This document shows positions 1 through 13,095 of a DNA stretch of 64,000 nt, piece after piece. Every line of letters starts with the position of its first letter. Within the stretch, counting starts at the first letter, position 1. Source of the DNA: Melitaea cinxia (lineage: Eukaryota > Arthropoda > Insecta > Lepidoptera > Nymphalidae); NCBI RefSeq assembly GCF_905220565.1, contig NC_059422.1, positions 8,266,272 to 8,330,271 on the forward strand, written 5' to 3'. Under the pieces are notes generated by a model. That model searched no databases. It saw nothing but the letters and a program-made list of their open reading frames with translations, and had not been told where the DNA came from. The translations under genes and the position numbers were made by a program.

Positions 1-185
1 TTTACTTACAAAAATTTTTAAAATGTAAAATATATTTATATTCTAATAATTACTGAATTAAATATAATTAATTAAATATAATTATGTATATAAGATTTGA
101 TACTTCTTAAATAATAATTATCGAAATATAAAAATCACCCCGAGCGCTTCAGGACACGGAATGAAATAAAAATAAATAATACATA

Positions 186-776
186 ATTGTGTTTGCTCGC
201 AAACGAAAAAAAAACCGACTTCAATTACATCGACGAGTAATACAAAGTAGATCGACGAAAACATAGTCAAGTAACTTTGCGTTACAAAGATTACTCAAAA
301 AGTAGTTATTAGATCTCAATAAAATTTATATGTGACCACATGACAAACATCAGCTTTCGATTAAATTAAAAATTATTAAAATCGCTACACCCAGTAAAAA
401 GATATTTCAAGAAATTCCCTCGATTTCTCTGGGATCCTATCATCAGATCCTGGTTTCCTTATCATGGTAATAAACTTGGGATGTCTCCTTTCCAACAAAA
501 AAAGAATTATCAAAATCGGTACATCCAGTAAAAAGTTATGCGGTATAATACAAGGTAGGTCGACGAAAAAAGCGTCAAGTAAAAACGCATTATTAGATAT
601 CTCGAAAAGTAGTTGTTAGATCTCAAATAAATTTAAATGGGACCAATTGACACACATCACCTTTCGATTAAAAAAAAATTGTCGAAATCGGTCCACACGG
701 TCAAAAGTTCTAATGTAACATACATAAAAAAAATACAGTCGAATTGAGAACCTCCTCCTTTTTTGGAAGTCGGTTA
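186..776 (+). repeat. AACCGACTTC-family element, complete copy
   Basis: Starts at a 14-bp palindrome (GTTTGCTCGCAAAC) followed by an A-run and AACCGACTTC; it ends GAAGTCGGTT plus a short A tail. The two ends form an inverted repeat. The interior holds diverged tandem units with the recurring phrases 'aaaatcggtacacccagta' and 'gtcaagtaaa', plus a central module 'catcatcagatcctggtttc'. No coding sequence. More than twenty relatives lie in this window. Confidence -1.
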
Positions 777-779
777 AAA

Positions 780-1150
780 ATCAAAGGGCCGTCCGCGGTC
801 CGATTGTTTTCAAGGCCAGTTAAAATATCGTTCGACCTTGCAGAGCGACGTGCAGCAGATAGCAAACAAACAAGATAGAAAGAGATAGACTATATTTTGT
901 TTGTTCCGTCGTCGTTACGAAAAAATGATGGGCTTTGTTTACATTTGGTATCTCTTCTCGTTGAAAAGACTTTAAGTCAAATTTTTAGAATAGAAAATGA
1001 ATAGTCAAACAATATCTTCACATTGATATTATTTCAGTACTTATTATTTCTTGTATATTAACATCTGTAAAAGTAACTGTCGCTTATTTTTTTTTTACTT
1101 CCAATTCCTATTCAGACCAGGAAGACCAGGTTGTACCAGGTTGTATAGTT
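780..1150. other. Unassigned intron or 3' sequence
   Basis: About 370 bp with no exon that I can support. A GC-richer patch (783-860) contains no acceptor/donor pair in a useful frame. Just before the SINE, 'ccaggaagaccaggttgtaccaggttgtat' is a short degenerate tandem motif. Confidence -1.
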
Positions 1151-1151
1151 T

Positions 1152-1470
1152 CACACATCATGATCATCACTACAGCCTATTGCAGTCCACTGCTGGACAT
1201 AGGCCTCCCCAAGTTCGCGAAAAACTCGCCAACGTTCGCGTGAACCCATGTGTGTTACCCACAGTCACCACGCTGGGCACGCGGGTTGGTGACCGCAGGG
1301 CTGGCTTTGTCGCACCGAAGACACTGCTGCCCGTCTTCGGCCTGTGTATTTCAAAGCCAGCAGTTGGATGGTTATCCCGCCATCGGTCGGCTTTTTTAAG
1401 TTCCAAGGTAGTAGTGGAACTGTGTTGTCCCTTAGTCGCCTCTTACAACACCCACGGGAAGAGACGGGTA
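1152..1470 (-). mobile_element. RTE-tailed SINE-like element, 5'-truncated
   Basis: The minus strand reads from a point inside the family body to GGCCTATGTCCAGCAGTGGA and a degenerate (GAT)n tail. It has an 8-bp direct repeat TATAGTTT at 1144-1151 and 1471-1478. It lies next to CFAP410 exon i and supplies the in-frame stop that exon would hit if unspliced. The usual first 25 or so bases of the family are missing. Confidence -1.
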
Positions 1471-1687
1471 TATAGTTTAGTTCAGGCTAAGCAAAAATTT
1501 TATCTGGAAATGCGATATTCGATGCAAAAAATAACAAGTTTTTTTTTTTGAATTTTCTTCGAACATCGCATTTCTGACCAACTCATAGTTCTGGAATCGG
1601 CAAAGTTTTGAGAGATTACTTAGGAAACTAGACTCAGCGTGAATTCGCTTATTTGCCGATTCAAGACTGTTTCTAGAAGATTCCCAC

Positions 1688-1770
1688 CTATCCCTGTCGG
1701 AGTGGTCGTGCGGTGACGTCAGCGCGTTCCCGCTGTGTCGCCACTCGCCATTTGTCGGGTAAGAGTACTC
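1688..1770 (-). CDS. CFAP410: CFAP410-like exon i, 3' limit uncertain
   Basis: The acceptor atgttgttacAG at 1772-1771 is strong, and the frame continues in phase 0 as EYSYPTNGEWRHSGNALTSP and so on. The reading frame stays open to a TAA at 1477, which lies at the edge of an inserted SINE. I place the exon end at a candidate donor GATAG|GTGGGA (1688/1687) because base composition turns AT-rich soon after. Alternatives are a weaker donor further down or a terminal exon. The conserved C-terminal helix of the family is not visible between 1 and 1688. Confidence -1.
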
Positions 1771-4700
1771 CTGTAACAACATACACACACATTAGCCACA
1801 CAATTAACTGAAGTAGGGCACAGGAGGAAATTTCCTGCTCAAAATCTAGAGCAGCTCGACTGGGGAAGTACCTCGAGCTTACGGAAGATCACAGCTAAAT
1901 AAGATTACTTTCAAGCAATATTGTGATCTTGTTGGCGAGTAAGGTGACGAGAGTTCCTGGGGGATTGGGGATAGGGTCGACAACGCGTTTGCGATGCTCC
2001 TGGTGTTGCAGACGTCAATAAGCTACGGTAATTTCTTACCATCAGGTGAGCCGTACGCTTGTTTGACGACCTAGTTATATATTTAAAAAAAACAGATTTA
2101 TCGTAATTTTGACATGTTTATGTGTGTCCGGACTTTTGATATAGGATGGATACCCTACTTGGGGTCAACATTCAACAACATCACAGACAGGTACAACTGT
2201 CAACAAAAATCAATTTTATAAGTACTATAACAAGACACAAGGATACGAGTTACGAGAACAATTGAGGTGTATGTGTTGATTAGCTGACAGCAATATATGT
2301 TAAAGAATTTTGTTGTAAAAATACCGTATATTGAGACCAAACATTGTCCAGAAGACGTTCATTACCAATAAAACCGCCATTATTGCAGTTTACACTGCTA
2401 GTTTCGGTTAAAAGAGGCAGTTGCCTTCTTTATCCAATTGAAGGAATCAAATACTAAAATTAGAATATAATCAAAGTTGCATGACATCTAAATACAGATA
2501 ATCAATCACCTAAATAGAGATTTTGTGACTAAAATTTTTACAGATAAGTCGATATGGTTTATTAAATTGTTGTTATTAACATTATTGATAATATTTACAG
2601 GGTTAGTAAATATATGAAATATTACAATACATTATAGGTATACAATGTCATCAGAGTTTGCTTTGACGAAGGTTTTATATTTATATAGGTCGCTAGACAT
2701 TTCACGATATTTACCCCCCCGCCCCTTAAGCAAAATATAGTTACAGCCAAGCTGGTGATGGTACCTTAACACTGTGAGCAGACACGGAGTGTCGGAGTGA
2801 GGCCGCGTCCGGCGAGCGAGGACCACCGCGAGGCTGGAAAAATAACAAAAAAGGACATAACTCAGTGACTTACTACTAACTCATTAATCACTCTTCTCTT
2901 ACTCACTGTTTATAATTATATACAATTACACTTCAAGCACCATACCTTAGTAGGTATACCACAAAAAATCCATAGTTGAACAATTTAAAGTATAGCGAAT
3001 GAGCTATTAAACGAATGCAGTGATGATAACATCTTCGATATCTCCAACAACTTTTTGTAATAGAATAACAAAATCAAAAACAACGTTCATGTTGCAAAAT
3101 ATTTTTTTTTATTTTGATTTATTTTGAAAACAGACAGTCCAGAGATTTAGTTCAAAGCTAATTACATTAAAAAAAAAGAAATACACCATTTAAATATAAT
3201 ATAACAGAAGAATTAAAAATATAAATTCTTGACATCTTATCATTATCATCACTTCAAGCCTATCGCAGTCCACTGCTGGACATAGGCCTCCACAAGTTCG
3301 CGCCAAAAACGGCGTGAACTCATGTGTTTTGCCCATAGTCACCACGCTGGGCAGGCGGGTTGGTGACCGCAGGGCTGGCTTGTCTTGACATCTCTCGAAA
3401 CGATTTTTATAAATAACATAAAAACATGAATTGAAGTTTGATTATTATTAATTTATAAAAAGTTTGTATAGTGTGGATACCCCACAAAGGCTAAGGAAAG
3501 TAAAAATAAATATCTTTACGTTTATTTTACAATATAATTAAAATATTATCCATCTTTATTGATATTAAATATTTAAGAAAACACAATTAATTATATTTCA
3601 TCATTACAGCCTATACAGTCCACTGCTGGACATAGGCCTCCACAAGTTTATGCCAAAAATAACGTGAACTCATGTGTTTTGCCCATAGTCACCACGCTGG
3701 GCAGGCGGGTTGGTGACCGCAGTACTGGCTTTGTCGCACCGAAGACGCTGCTGCCCGTCTTCGGCCTGTGTATTTCAAAGCCAGCAGTTGGATGGTTATC
3801 CCGCCATCGGTCGGCTTCTTAAGTTCCAAGGTGCTTGTGGAACCTTGTTATCCCTTAGTCTCTCTTACGACACCCACGGGAAGAGAGGGGGTGGCTAAAT
3901 TCTTTAGTGCCGTAGCCACACAGCACAATTAATTAATTATATTTATGAAGTTTAAAAAAAAACAACACGCCCACAAACACAAATGACATAATTATGCTTT
4001 TTTAGTAATTATAATTATTAAAAAAAAAAATTATTCAATGATCATTGTTAGTAAGAGACATAAAGACAATTATATTTATGTAAGTATTTGTTTATGACAA
4101 TATTTCTACAGATTAGCAAATCAACTTTAAAATACACATATACTAATATATGACTATACTGTTTCATCAAAATCGGGTCAGTACATTTTGATATTTACGC
4201 GTCTTTGTTTTTGCACATTGTATTTATTTTACGTGTAATGAATCATATTAAATTATTATTATTATTGAAAAATTAAAATTAAATATGTACTTCTTTCCCA
4301 TTATACACGTATCTATTCTGGCGGGTCTACCCACCGTGCCTCGGAGAGCACGTTAAGCCGTCGGTCGCGGTTGTTATCATGTACACCTGATAGCAATCAG
4401 TACTCATAGTGGGAACATATGGAACATGGGTGGATTAAGCTCTGACTTTTCTCTTACACGGATAAAGTGGCCTATGCCCAGCAGTGGGATGTAACAGGTT
4501 GAATCGTGTGTAGTGTGTATAGTGTTAGTCTCACTTCGTAGTGCGAGGCGGTCATGGCGGGGTGGTCGTAGCGCTCGTCGGGGTCGGGGGACGCGCGCCG
4601 CGCGGGGGACGCCGGGCACTGCGCGTGCGCACACATTCATACATAAATTAGTTTTCTAATTATTATGTCCTTATATGATATTTGAATAGATTTCACTATA

Positions 4701-7700
4701 GTGCTCAGCGGTAACATCATCTACCATCTTTGATAGATATCTCTCAGAGATAAATTCGCCCTTGCCAACGTTCAATGTAATTTTATTTCATTTATAAAAG
4801 TTTGTATCAACACTTTTGTTTTTATGGGACTCACTGCTAATATCATTTTTGAAATGAGTCGCTCATAAGCGTGTGATAGGCGTCTGCGACGTCGCCGAAA
4901 CATCTTCGGCGATAGACCTTTAGAGTTTAGGTAAAATGTAATATTTTGAACGATTTTGGTCATTTGGTTCATATTACTGTATGTTCTTTTAGGGTAGTTC
5001 GATAATTTTTATTAATAAAAGGTAGATTGATTTCAAGATTTATGCAAAGGTAATGTATTTATTTTCTAAAAACTATTTTTATTCTAGAAATTAATAAATG
5101 AAAAAGTGTAACCCTTTACTAATTGTAATTGCAAAATATTACTGTATAATCTACTAGCGACCCGCCCCGGCTTCGCACGGGTGCAATGCTGATACTAAAT
5201 ATACTACAGAATGTCTTTATTTATAGTGTGAAGCTAGCTTACAGCATAGTTATTAACATAATAACAACAACATTCAAATATGCGTCGTTAGATTACACGT
5301 TGTTACAGAATGTGTTGAAGAAATAAAGGTTCCCTGCTCGTTCCCCGTAGGTTATAGCGTGATAATTTGTAGCCTATATGTTGACCCGACTTCTTAATAA
5401 TATTCGTGCCAAATTTGAAGTAAATCCATGCAGTACTTTTTGAGTTTATCCCGGACATACATATTGACAAACAGACAAACAGACAAAAATTCTAAAAACC
5501 ATATTTTTGGCTTCGGTATCGATTGTAGATCACACCTCAAGTATTCTTTTAAAAATATATTCAATGTACAGTTTTGACTTTCCTACCATTTTTTTATATT
5601 TAAAATTATAAGTAGGTAGAATAAATAATTTAATAATAATACCAGCGTAGTATTACTTAGTAATTTAATATTATTATTAGAAATTAAAATATATACATAA
5701 AAATTATTAGTATTTAAATAACTTATATGGATAACCATATTTTCTTTCAGCCATTACTTTATAGCAGAATAAGCACAATCGAATCTTTAGTGCAAACATT
5801 TCAGAAGCACACCACACCAAGAACATGCGTATCGCAATCATTTCATATATGGGTACATAATATATAACATAATATAATAATTAAAAGACAATGTTAATAG
5901 TATTATTGAAACGAAATGACGGGCCAGGAGGAAAATGAGAGTGTCTTTTTTTTGTTAAACATATTTAAAATAAAATGCCTAAATAGATAATAATTTATCA
6001 GTTATAAAATTTATCAAAAACTAATTTATAAATATTTTATTAGTCTTTGACGAATATTATCATGTGGCATATAGGTGGGCTGTATAGTCACCTAAAATGG
6101 ATTGAAAATAGTGGCAAAGATGACTATTTTTCCTGCACTATATTGGTAGCGGGAAGTAATGGCTTTTTTTAACAATAACAGAGTAAATAAATAAATGATA
6201 AAGGTGATCGATTTATTTTATAATTGAATTGATATATATTTTTATTTCCTCGATTCCTACATTAAAATTTAACTTTATAAAATGGCCCTTCTGAAGAATT
6301 TGATTAATGTGACTTAACCCCTTTTCTCCCTGGCCATTCTTATACAAAAATAAAATACAAAAATAAGTATGTAACATACTTATCCGTATATATGAATACA
6401 TAAAGAAGGAAAATGGTTATATTGACGTAGTCGGCTCGTTAAGTAGTGACAGACAAAACACACCTGCTGGGGCGGAGAGCGCGGGGGCTCCGCCGCCGGC
6501 TCGGGCTCCGCCGGGCTGTCGCTGCCCTGCGCCCACTATATGTTAGTCATCGCACATATATATAAACGACATATTTGACAGTAACTATAAAACAAATACG
6601 AAATATATCAATATAAAAGAAAAAGAATAAAAATATGTACAAATGGGTACTTTTTTTATGTAACTAGTTCGGCAAACAAGTGTACGGCTAACCTGAACAG
6701 AGCTCTGGCCATCTTACTCACCACAGGGACACAAGAACAGAGCAGTGTTATGTAGCTGTGACCTTCTGTGAGGTTGAGGGCTTCTGCAAATTTTTAGCAG
6801 GATATATGCTCGTGTGCCCTACCTAATTTTGTAAACGAAATTATCCGAAACCAATAATCCGAAATAATTTTGTAAACGAAATTATCCGAAACCAATAATC
6901 CGAAAAAAAAAAATAATATCCGTATCCCGTATTCGAAAATTCGTATCCGTAACGACCCTGCTGCCAAATATGTCGTTATAAATTAGCACAAATATTATTG
7001 ATTATATTATATTAGCTATTATATACACATATACAAGTCATTTATATATTAAAATTATTACATTTAATAATTACATGAAATAGTTACAGCCATTTATTAT
7101 AGCACATACTGACATCATTTTCAAATATTTAATTTCATGCATTCCATCCAAACGTATTACATTCCTATAATTTTATAAACATGCTTTATAATATAATAAC
7201 TTTATATAACTAATAATTAAATGCTTAATAAGAAAAAAGTCTCTTATTTTCTTTTAATTTTACTTAATTTCAATCCACATAAAAATTAAAATATTTAAAA
7301 CTTTTACGAAACTAACATTAAAAATAGTTTTTTACAACGACACTCCACTAAAAGTTTAAAAAAAAATTAAAAGTACCCTCCAAAATGTAACATTTCTATT
7401 CTAACAAAAATACAAACACATTTTAAAACTACCACAACAACCATGCAAATCCATACATTCCTGCGCAAGTTAATCAAATCAAAAGTATGTATGTTCGTAT
7501 GTTTTACCTCGTGTCTGTGTGCGTGCGTGGGGTGGGCGGGGGCGGGCGGGGCCGCGGTACGTGCGTAGTATGGTTCGGTCTCGCGCTCTGGACTCGATTC
7601 ACAGGACCTCTGTCTACGATACTGGCCGTATGATTCTTGCTGTAATAATAATAATAATAATTAGGAAAAAAGCGAGTGTGCTTTAGACCACACGACTGAA

Positions 7701-10700
7701 GTAAAACTTCTGTACAATAGGTCTGCACTGTGTCTTAGATATACAGAACCTGAAAATGTGTGCTCCCACCTCTCTCTCTTGCTCCGTTCGCCTCGCCCGA
7801 TCACAACTATTCGTATCGTTTTCGTCACGCATTCACCAGCTTACTCCCCAATTCAAGCGTGCGTAATGAAGCTTTACTTCAAAAACATATTCTCCGATGC
7901 CCCTAGGTGGTCTAGTAGGTTTTTTTTATGTCACTAGGTCGGCAAACAAGCGTACGGCTCACCTGATGGTAAGCGACTACCGCAGCCTATAGACACCTGC
8001 AACACCAGAAGCATCGCAAGCGCGTTGCCGACCCAATCCCCAATCCCCCCAGGAGCTCTGGTCACCTTACTCGCCAACAGGAACACAATACTGCTTGAAA
8101 ACAGTATTATTTTGCCGTGATCTTCTGTAAGGTCGAGGTACGTCCCCCAGTCGGGCTGCTCCATATTTTGAGCAGGAAATTCCTGCTGTGCCCTACCTCG
8201 GTTATCGATAAGGTTGCCGTTTATAGAGGTCATCCATTAATCACGTAATATTCTTTCGCAGCTCTTTAACCCCTTGGTGATATGTGGTGAGGTTTTAAAC
8301 TACCTTCCCCTACAGCTATAATCCGATAAAAAAATTTAAAATTCGAGCAATGTAATTACATCATTACAGCCCCTCCTCTCTCCTCCTTGTGACATTTCGT
8401 GATTTTGTGCCTGACGAAATATTACACATACGTTTTGAACCTCAGGTAACCAATGGACGACCCCTTACGATTGCTATTAATATTTTTTGCCATTCTATAT
8501 ATCAGATTATTATATCATCTATATCTATACTAATAAATATAAAGCCAGAGGAATTTGGTTCCTTATACTGCGAAAACTACTGAGCCGATCGAAATAATAC
8601 TTATACCATAAGATGCAACGTGTTTCGGAGAAAGTTTTAGTATATTATATGTTAGTGATTACTTATCGTATAAAAAAATATGGACAAACAGAGGTCGCTA
8701 GTATATTACTATATAAGAACTCACTTGCTGTGGGTATCCCTCGTCGTCGGAATCTGGTATATGGACGCCTCTTCGCATCGCCTCTTGTACCTGAAAACAA
8801 CATAATATCACTTAAATAATTGTGTTTGCTCGCAAACGAAAAAAAAACCGACTTCAATTACATCGAAGAGTAATACAACGTAGATCGACGAAAAAATAGT
8901 AATACTTTGTTCGTATTCCATATAACGCGACATTATAAAATTGTAGAATTATATAATGTTCTACTGTTATTTCTAACATTTTGTTAGCGATTGTAGGCAG
9001 AAATTTCATAAAAGGCCCGTCGTCGATTCGCGCGAAGCGCTGACATCGCTTATTACGGCGGGTTTTTTAGTTGAAGCGGATTTATATTGAATTACGGTTT
9101 ATGTCTTTTTTATTAAAAATATTATGTAATGTTCATGTTTTCACACAGCTCCGATGCACGACTGGACTTTACCCCTTCAGATCAACTGTCTAAATAGGCA
9201 CAAAAAGGCTTACTAGTCTAAGAAATATATTATTACTATATCAAATTGTAAATAAATGAATGCAATAACGCCATCTATCGGAACCTAATTGCGTTATTAG
9301 AAAACGTCTGAACGCCATCTCTAACAAGGTCATTCGTTCAGTAGATTTTACTGTTCAATTTTTTCATTCCGGGGCCTTAAATGAAAATCGATTCTTAAGG
9401 AGAAAACTCCAAAAACAGTCAAGTAAATACGCCATATCAGATATAGCTCAAAAAGTTCGAGTCAAATCTCAATTATATTTAAATGGGACCACATGACAAG
9501 CACCACCTATCGATTAAAAAAAGAATCATCGTTATCGGTCCACCCAGTAAAATAGTAATGAGGTTAATATAACGTTGGTCGACGTAAAATAGCCAAGTAA
9601 ATACCCAGTATTAGCGATAACTCAAAAATTAAAAGCTCAAATATATTTATAACGAATAAACTGCTACTCTCTATTCTAGTGGAATATTGTAATTTGATCG
9701 ATAGTGAACGAAGTAATTTCATTACATTTTGATAGATGGCGTTGTGGCAAAGTATTGAACATGACCACAGTCGTCTTAACCCTTAATTACTCGCACAAAG
9801 AATATTACATTACTGCTCGCATGGGGTCACGGGTGACCCCAAATAGTATGAGTAGTTTTTAATATATTTTGAAATATATAAGTAAATGAAACGATTTTAT
9901 TATTAAAGTGCTATGTTTATTTTATAATATCTATAAGTAATAACATGAATTACTAATTAATTATACAAAAACAAGTTAAAATAAAATTAATATCAATAAT
10001 CAACAATTTGTACTTAGGTATACAAAGATCATAGTAAATACTCGTATTTTTTTGGAACTCTCCAAATCACTCTCGTTACACTGTTGACAGTATATGTCAG
10101 AATGATCATAGCACACAAATCTTATACATTTCTTGCATTTTGTTGGTACTTTGCGATCGCATTTCCTCGGGCAGCTGTTGCAACGTCCACGTTTTGCAAT
10201 GGTTGGCGGGACGCGATTTTCCAACTCGTGCTCTTCCATCAGACGTTTTTTTACCTTCTTAGGAGTTGCTCTGACTTCAAGTCGTAGTTTTTGGTTATTA
10301 TGAATAAGTTCAACAGACAATTGCTGCAAGAAATTACGCCTCATGTGAGTACGTGATTTTCCGGTATTTACTCGATGTACAATGAGTGCATTTATGCCTG
10401 AAACATCTATCAGGTGGAAGGAAATGGCTAACGGCCACCGTTTGGTTCACCTCCCTACGTTGAATGTACCACACAAGTGATCATTGGTGTCCACTCCTCC
10501 ATTAGTGCTGTTGTAAAATGTTATTATTTCAGGTTTCTGCTTGTCAGTTGAGGCTGAGTCGATATGAGCTACATGATGCATGGAAGATATCATCACAACA
10601 GCTTTATTTGGTTTTTGAACATAAGAAACCTGACCCTCCAATTTCTTCTTCATCAGAACCTCCTTCATTCTCTACCAACCATTGCGCAAATCGCTGTTCT

Positions 10701-13047
10701 CTCCTATCCATGACTAACTCTGACAAAAAGACAAAACTCGTAGTAAAACGGAATTTTTTGATGATTTCATTGTATAAAGATGTAAAAAACATATTTATAA
10801 CAAACATTTATTCACTGAACATACAATAACACAAATATAATTCATAATACACAAAAAAAAATACATAAAATAAAAAACTTACCTCTTCCAAAAAAGTAAC
10901 GTAATTACTCGCACGGGGTCAGCGCTAAAGAGTGCAGCGACGCATCCTTCCACTCCTGTGATTTGGTTGCTAGTAAAATACAAACTTAGACGCACGTTAT
11001 GAAGCTAGCGAGGGCGCGGGAGAAATCGGGCCGAGCCAAGTGCTTCATTTTTTAACCCGAAAATGCTTTGACCCCATGCGAGTAATTAAGGGTTAACATC
11101 GTCATGTAAATACGTGTCATCAAAGATTACTCAAAAATTGCTCATTATATCTCAATCATATTTAAAACGGACGACATGACAAGTATTAGCTTTTGATTTA
11201 TACAAAAAAGATCAAAATCAGTGCACCCAGTAAAAAGATATAACGTATAATACAACGTAGGGTGACGAAAAAACCGTCAAGTAAATACGCAATATTAGAT
11301 ATAACTCACAAATTACGAATCAAATCTCAATTAAATTTGAATGGGACCACGTGACGAATAGTAGCTTTTAATTTATATAAGAAACGTCAAAATCGGTGCA
11401 CCCAGTAAAAAGTTATGAGGTATAATACAACGTAAGGTGACGAAAATAATGTCAAGTAAATACGCGTTATCAAAGATTAATCAAAAAGTAGTTATCAGAT
11501 CTCAATAAAATTTATATGTGACCACATGATAAACATCAGCTTTCGATTAAAGTAAAAATTATCAAAATCGATACACCCAGTAAAAAGTTATTGCGGATTT
11601 TCAAGAGTTTCTCTCGATTTCTCTGGGATCCCATCATCAGATCCTGGTTTCCTTATCATGGTACCAAACTAGGGATATCCCCTTTCCAACAAAAAAAGAA
11701 TTATCAAAATCGGTACACCCAGTAGAAAGTTATGTGGTATAATACAACGTAGGTCGACGAAAAAAGCGTCAAGTAAAAACGCATTATTAGATATAATTCG
11801 AAAAGTAGTTGTTAGATCTCAAATAAATTTAAATGGGACCAATCGGCACACACCACCTTTCGATTAAAACAAAATTTGTCGAAATCGGTCTACCTGGTCA
11901 AAAGTTCTGATGTAACATACATAAAAAAAAAAAAATAAAATAAAAAAATACAGTCGAATTGAGAACCTCCTCCTTTTTTGGAAGTCGGTTAAAAAACAAA
12001 TTAAAACAATCTGTAAATTTGATGGTTTGCATCCGTATTAAGGGCTAACTTCAAGTAAATTTGAACACGGCGTTCTAATTTATTTCGGCTTAATAGGCCA
12101 AGCTAAGTGATAGTAATGAGGTGCTATGTAGTTCTATAATGAATGTTTATTTATTAATTAATCACAGTAATATTATAATGAAAACACTTTTTCGGATTTT
12201 GTCGCGGTTTATTAAGTCTTAGTTGCCCGACGTTTCGGATACTTTAGAGCAACCGTGGTCACGGGAGGACTGAAGAATGTCGGGCATTTCAAAATCTTAA
12301 TAAACCGCGGTAAAATCCGAAAGTTGTTTCATTATAATAAGTGAAATTCGCGTAAACATTAGAATAAAGTAATATTTCTACATTAATCATCTATATATTA
12401 ATATGTGAAGCAAAAACTTTGTACCCTTTTTACGAAAATTGCGCGGACGAAGGAGTATGAAATTTCGCACACTTATAGTTTATATAGTGGAGTGCATTCT
12501 AATATATTTTTTTTTAAATATGGCTAACAAATACACTACTATGTATTTGACACACACACGCATATGTATATATACTCTTTTTGTTTAATGTTCAAACTGA
12601 TTAAATGAATTATGGTCGAATTTCGATAGCTGGGCGACCACTATATACTATATTTTATTATTCTTCATCTCATTCGCATCCTTGCCACAGAATCGCAACG
12701 ATGTATTGTGTTAAGCAGTGTGTCACAAAGGCTGTAATTAGATGCACAAGATACAATGTTAGCTCACGCTTGGGAGAACTTTCAATGTCAGAGCCTTATT
12801 CTTGTGTTCCATTTGTAATTTAGGACAAGTTTTCTTATATTATGCTCTCATATATTTGTTATTTGATTCGTTTATCTACCATTTGATATGGTATTAATCT
12901 TTTTCTTAGACTAGTAAGCCTTTTTTATGCCTATTTAGACAGTCGATCTGAAGGAGTAAACTCCAGTCGTGCGTGGAAGCTGACACACACACACACATAC
13001 GCACACACACACACACATACGCACACACACACACACACACGCGCACA

Positions 13048-13095
<48 letters not shown>

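Larger units (their letters stand above)
8818..11995 (+). repeat. AACCGACTTC-family element, giant copy with 175-bp tandem array
   Basis: The left end (8818-8960) has the GTTTGCTCGCAAAC palindrome and AACCGACTTC; the right end (about 11960-11995) has GAAGTCGGTT. Between them the internal unit recurs with a 175-bp period (anchor 'gtca' at 11101, 11276, 11451) and further units lie at 9410-9650. The copy is interrupted by a CTGAAGGAG-type repeat (9150-9365) and a piggyBac element (9780-11092). Most other copies in the window are 350-620 bp. No coding sequence of its own was seen. Confidence -1.

Noticed and set aside
780..860. C-terminal exon of CFAP410
   Set aside because: GC-richer than its surroundings but no frame matches the conserved C-terminal helix and no acceptor/donor pair is present.
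3710..3898. Similar small proteins (about 62-68 residues, with SSACVFQSQQLDGYPAIGRL) at 3710, 15605, 50813 and in reverse at 19908 and 57996
   Set aside because: They are the same chance open frame inside copies of one SINE-like repeat, with no start or length conservation beyond the repeat.
10084..10287. Plus-strand open frame in the piggyBac element
   Set aside because: Antisense of the transposase C-terminal domain, which has the clear zinc-finger pattern on the minus strand.
9410..11960. CRISPR array, because of regularly spaced repeats
   Set aside because: Units are 175 bp, diverged over their whole length with no unique spacers, in a eukaryotic genome.
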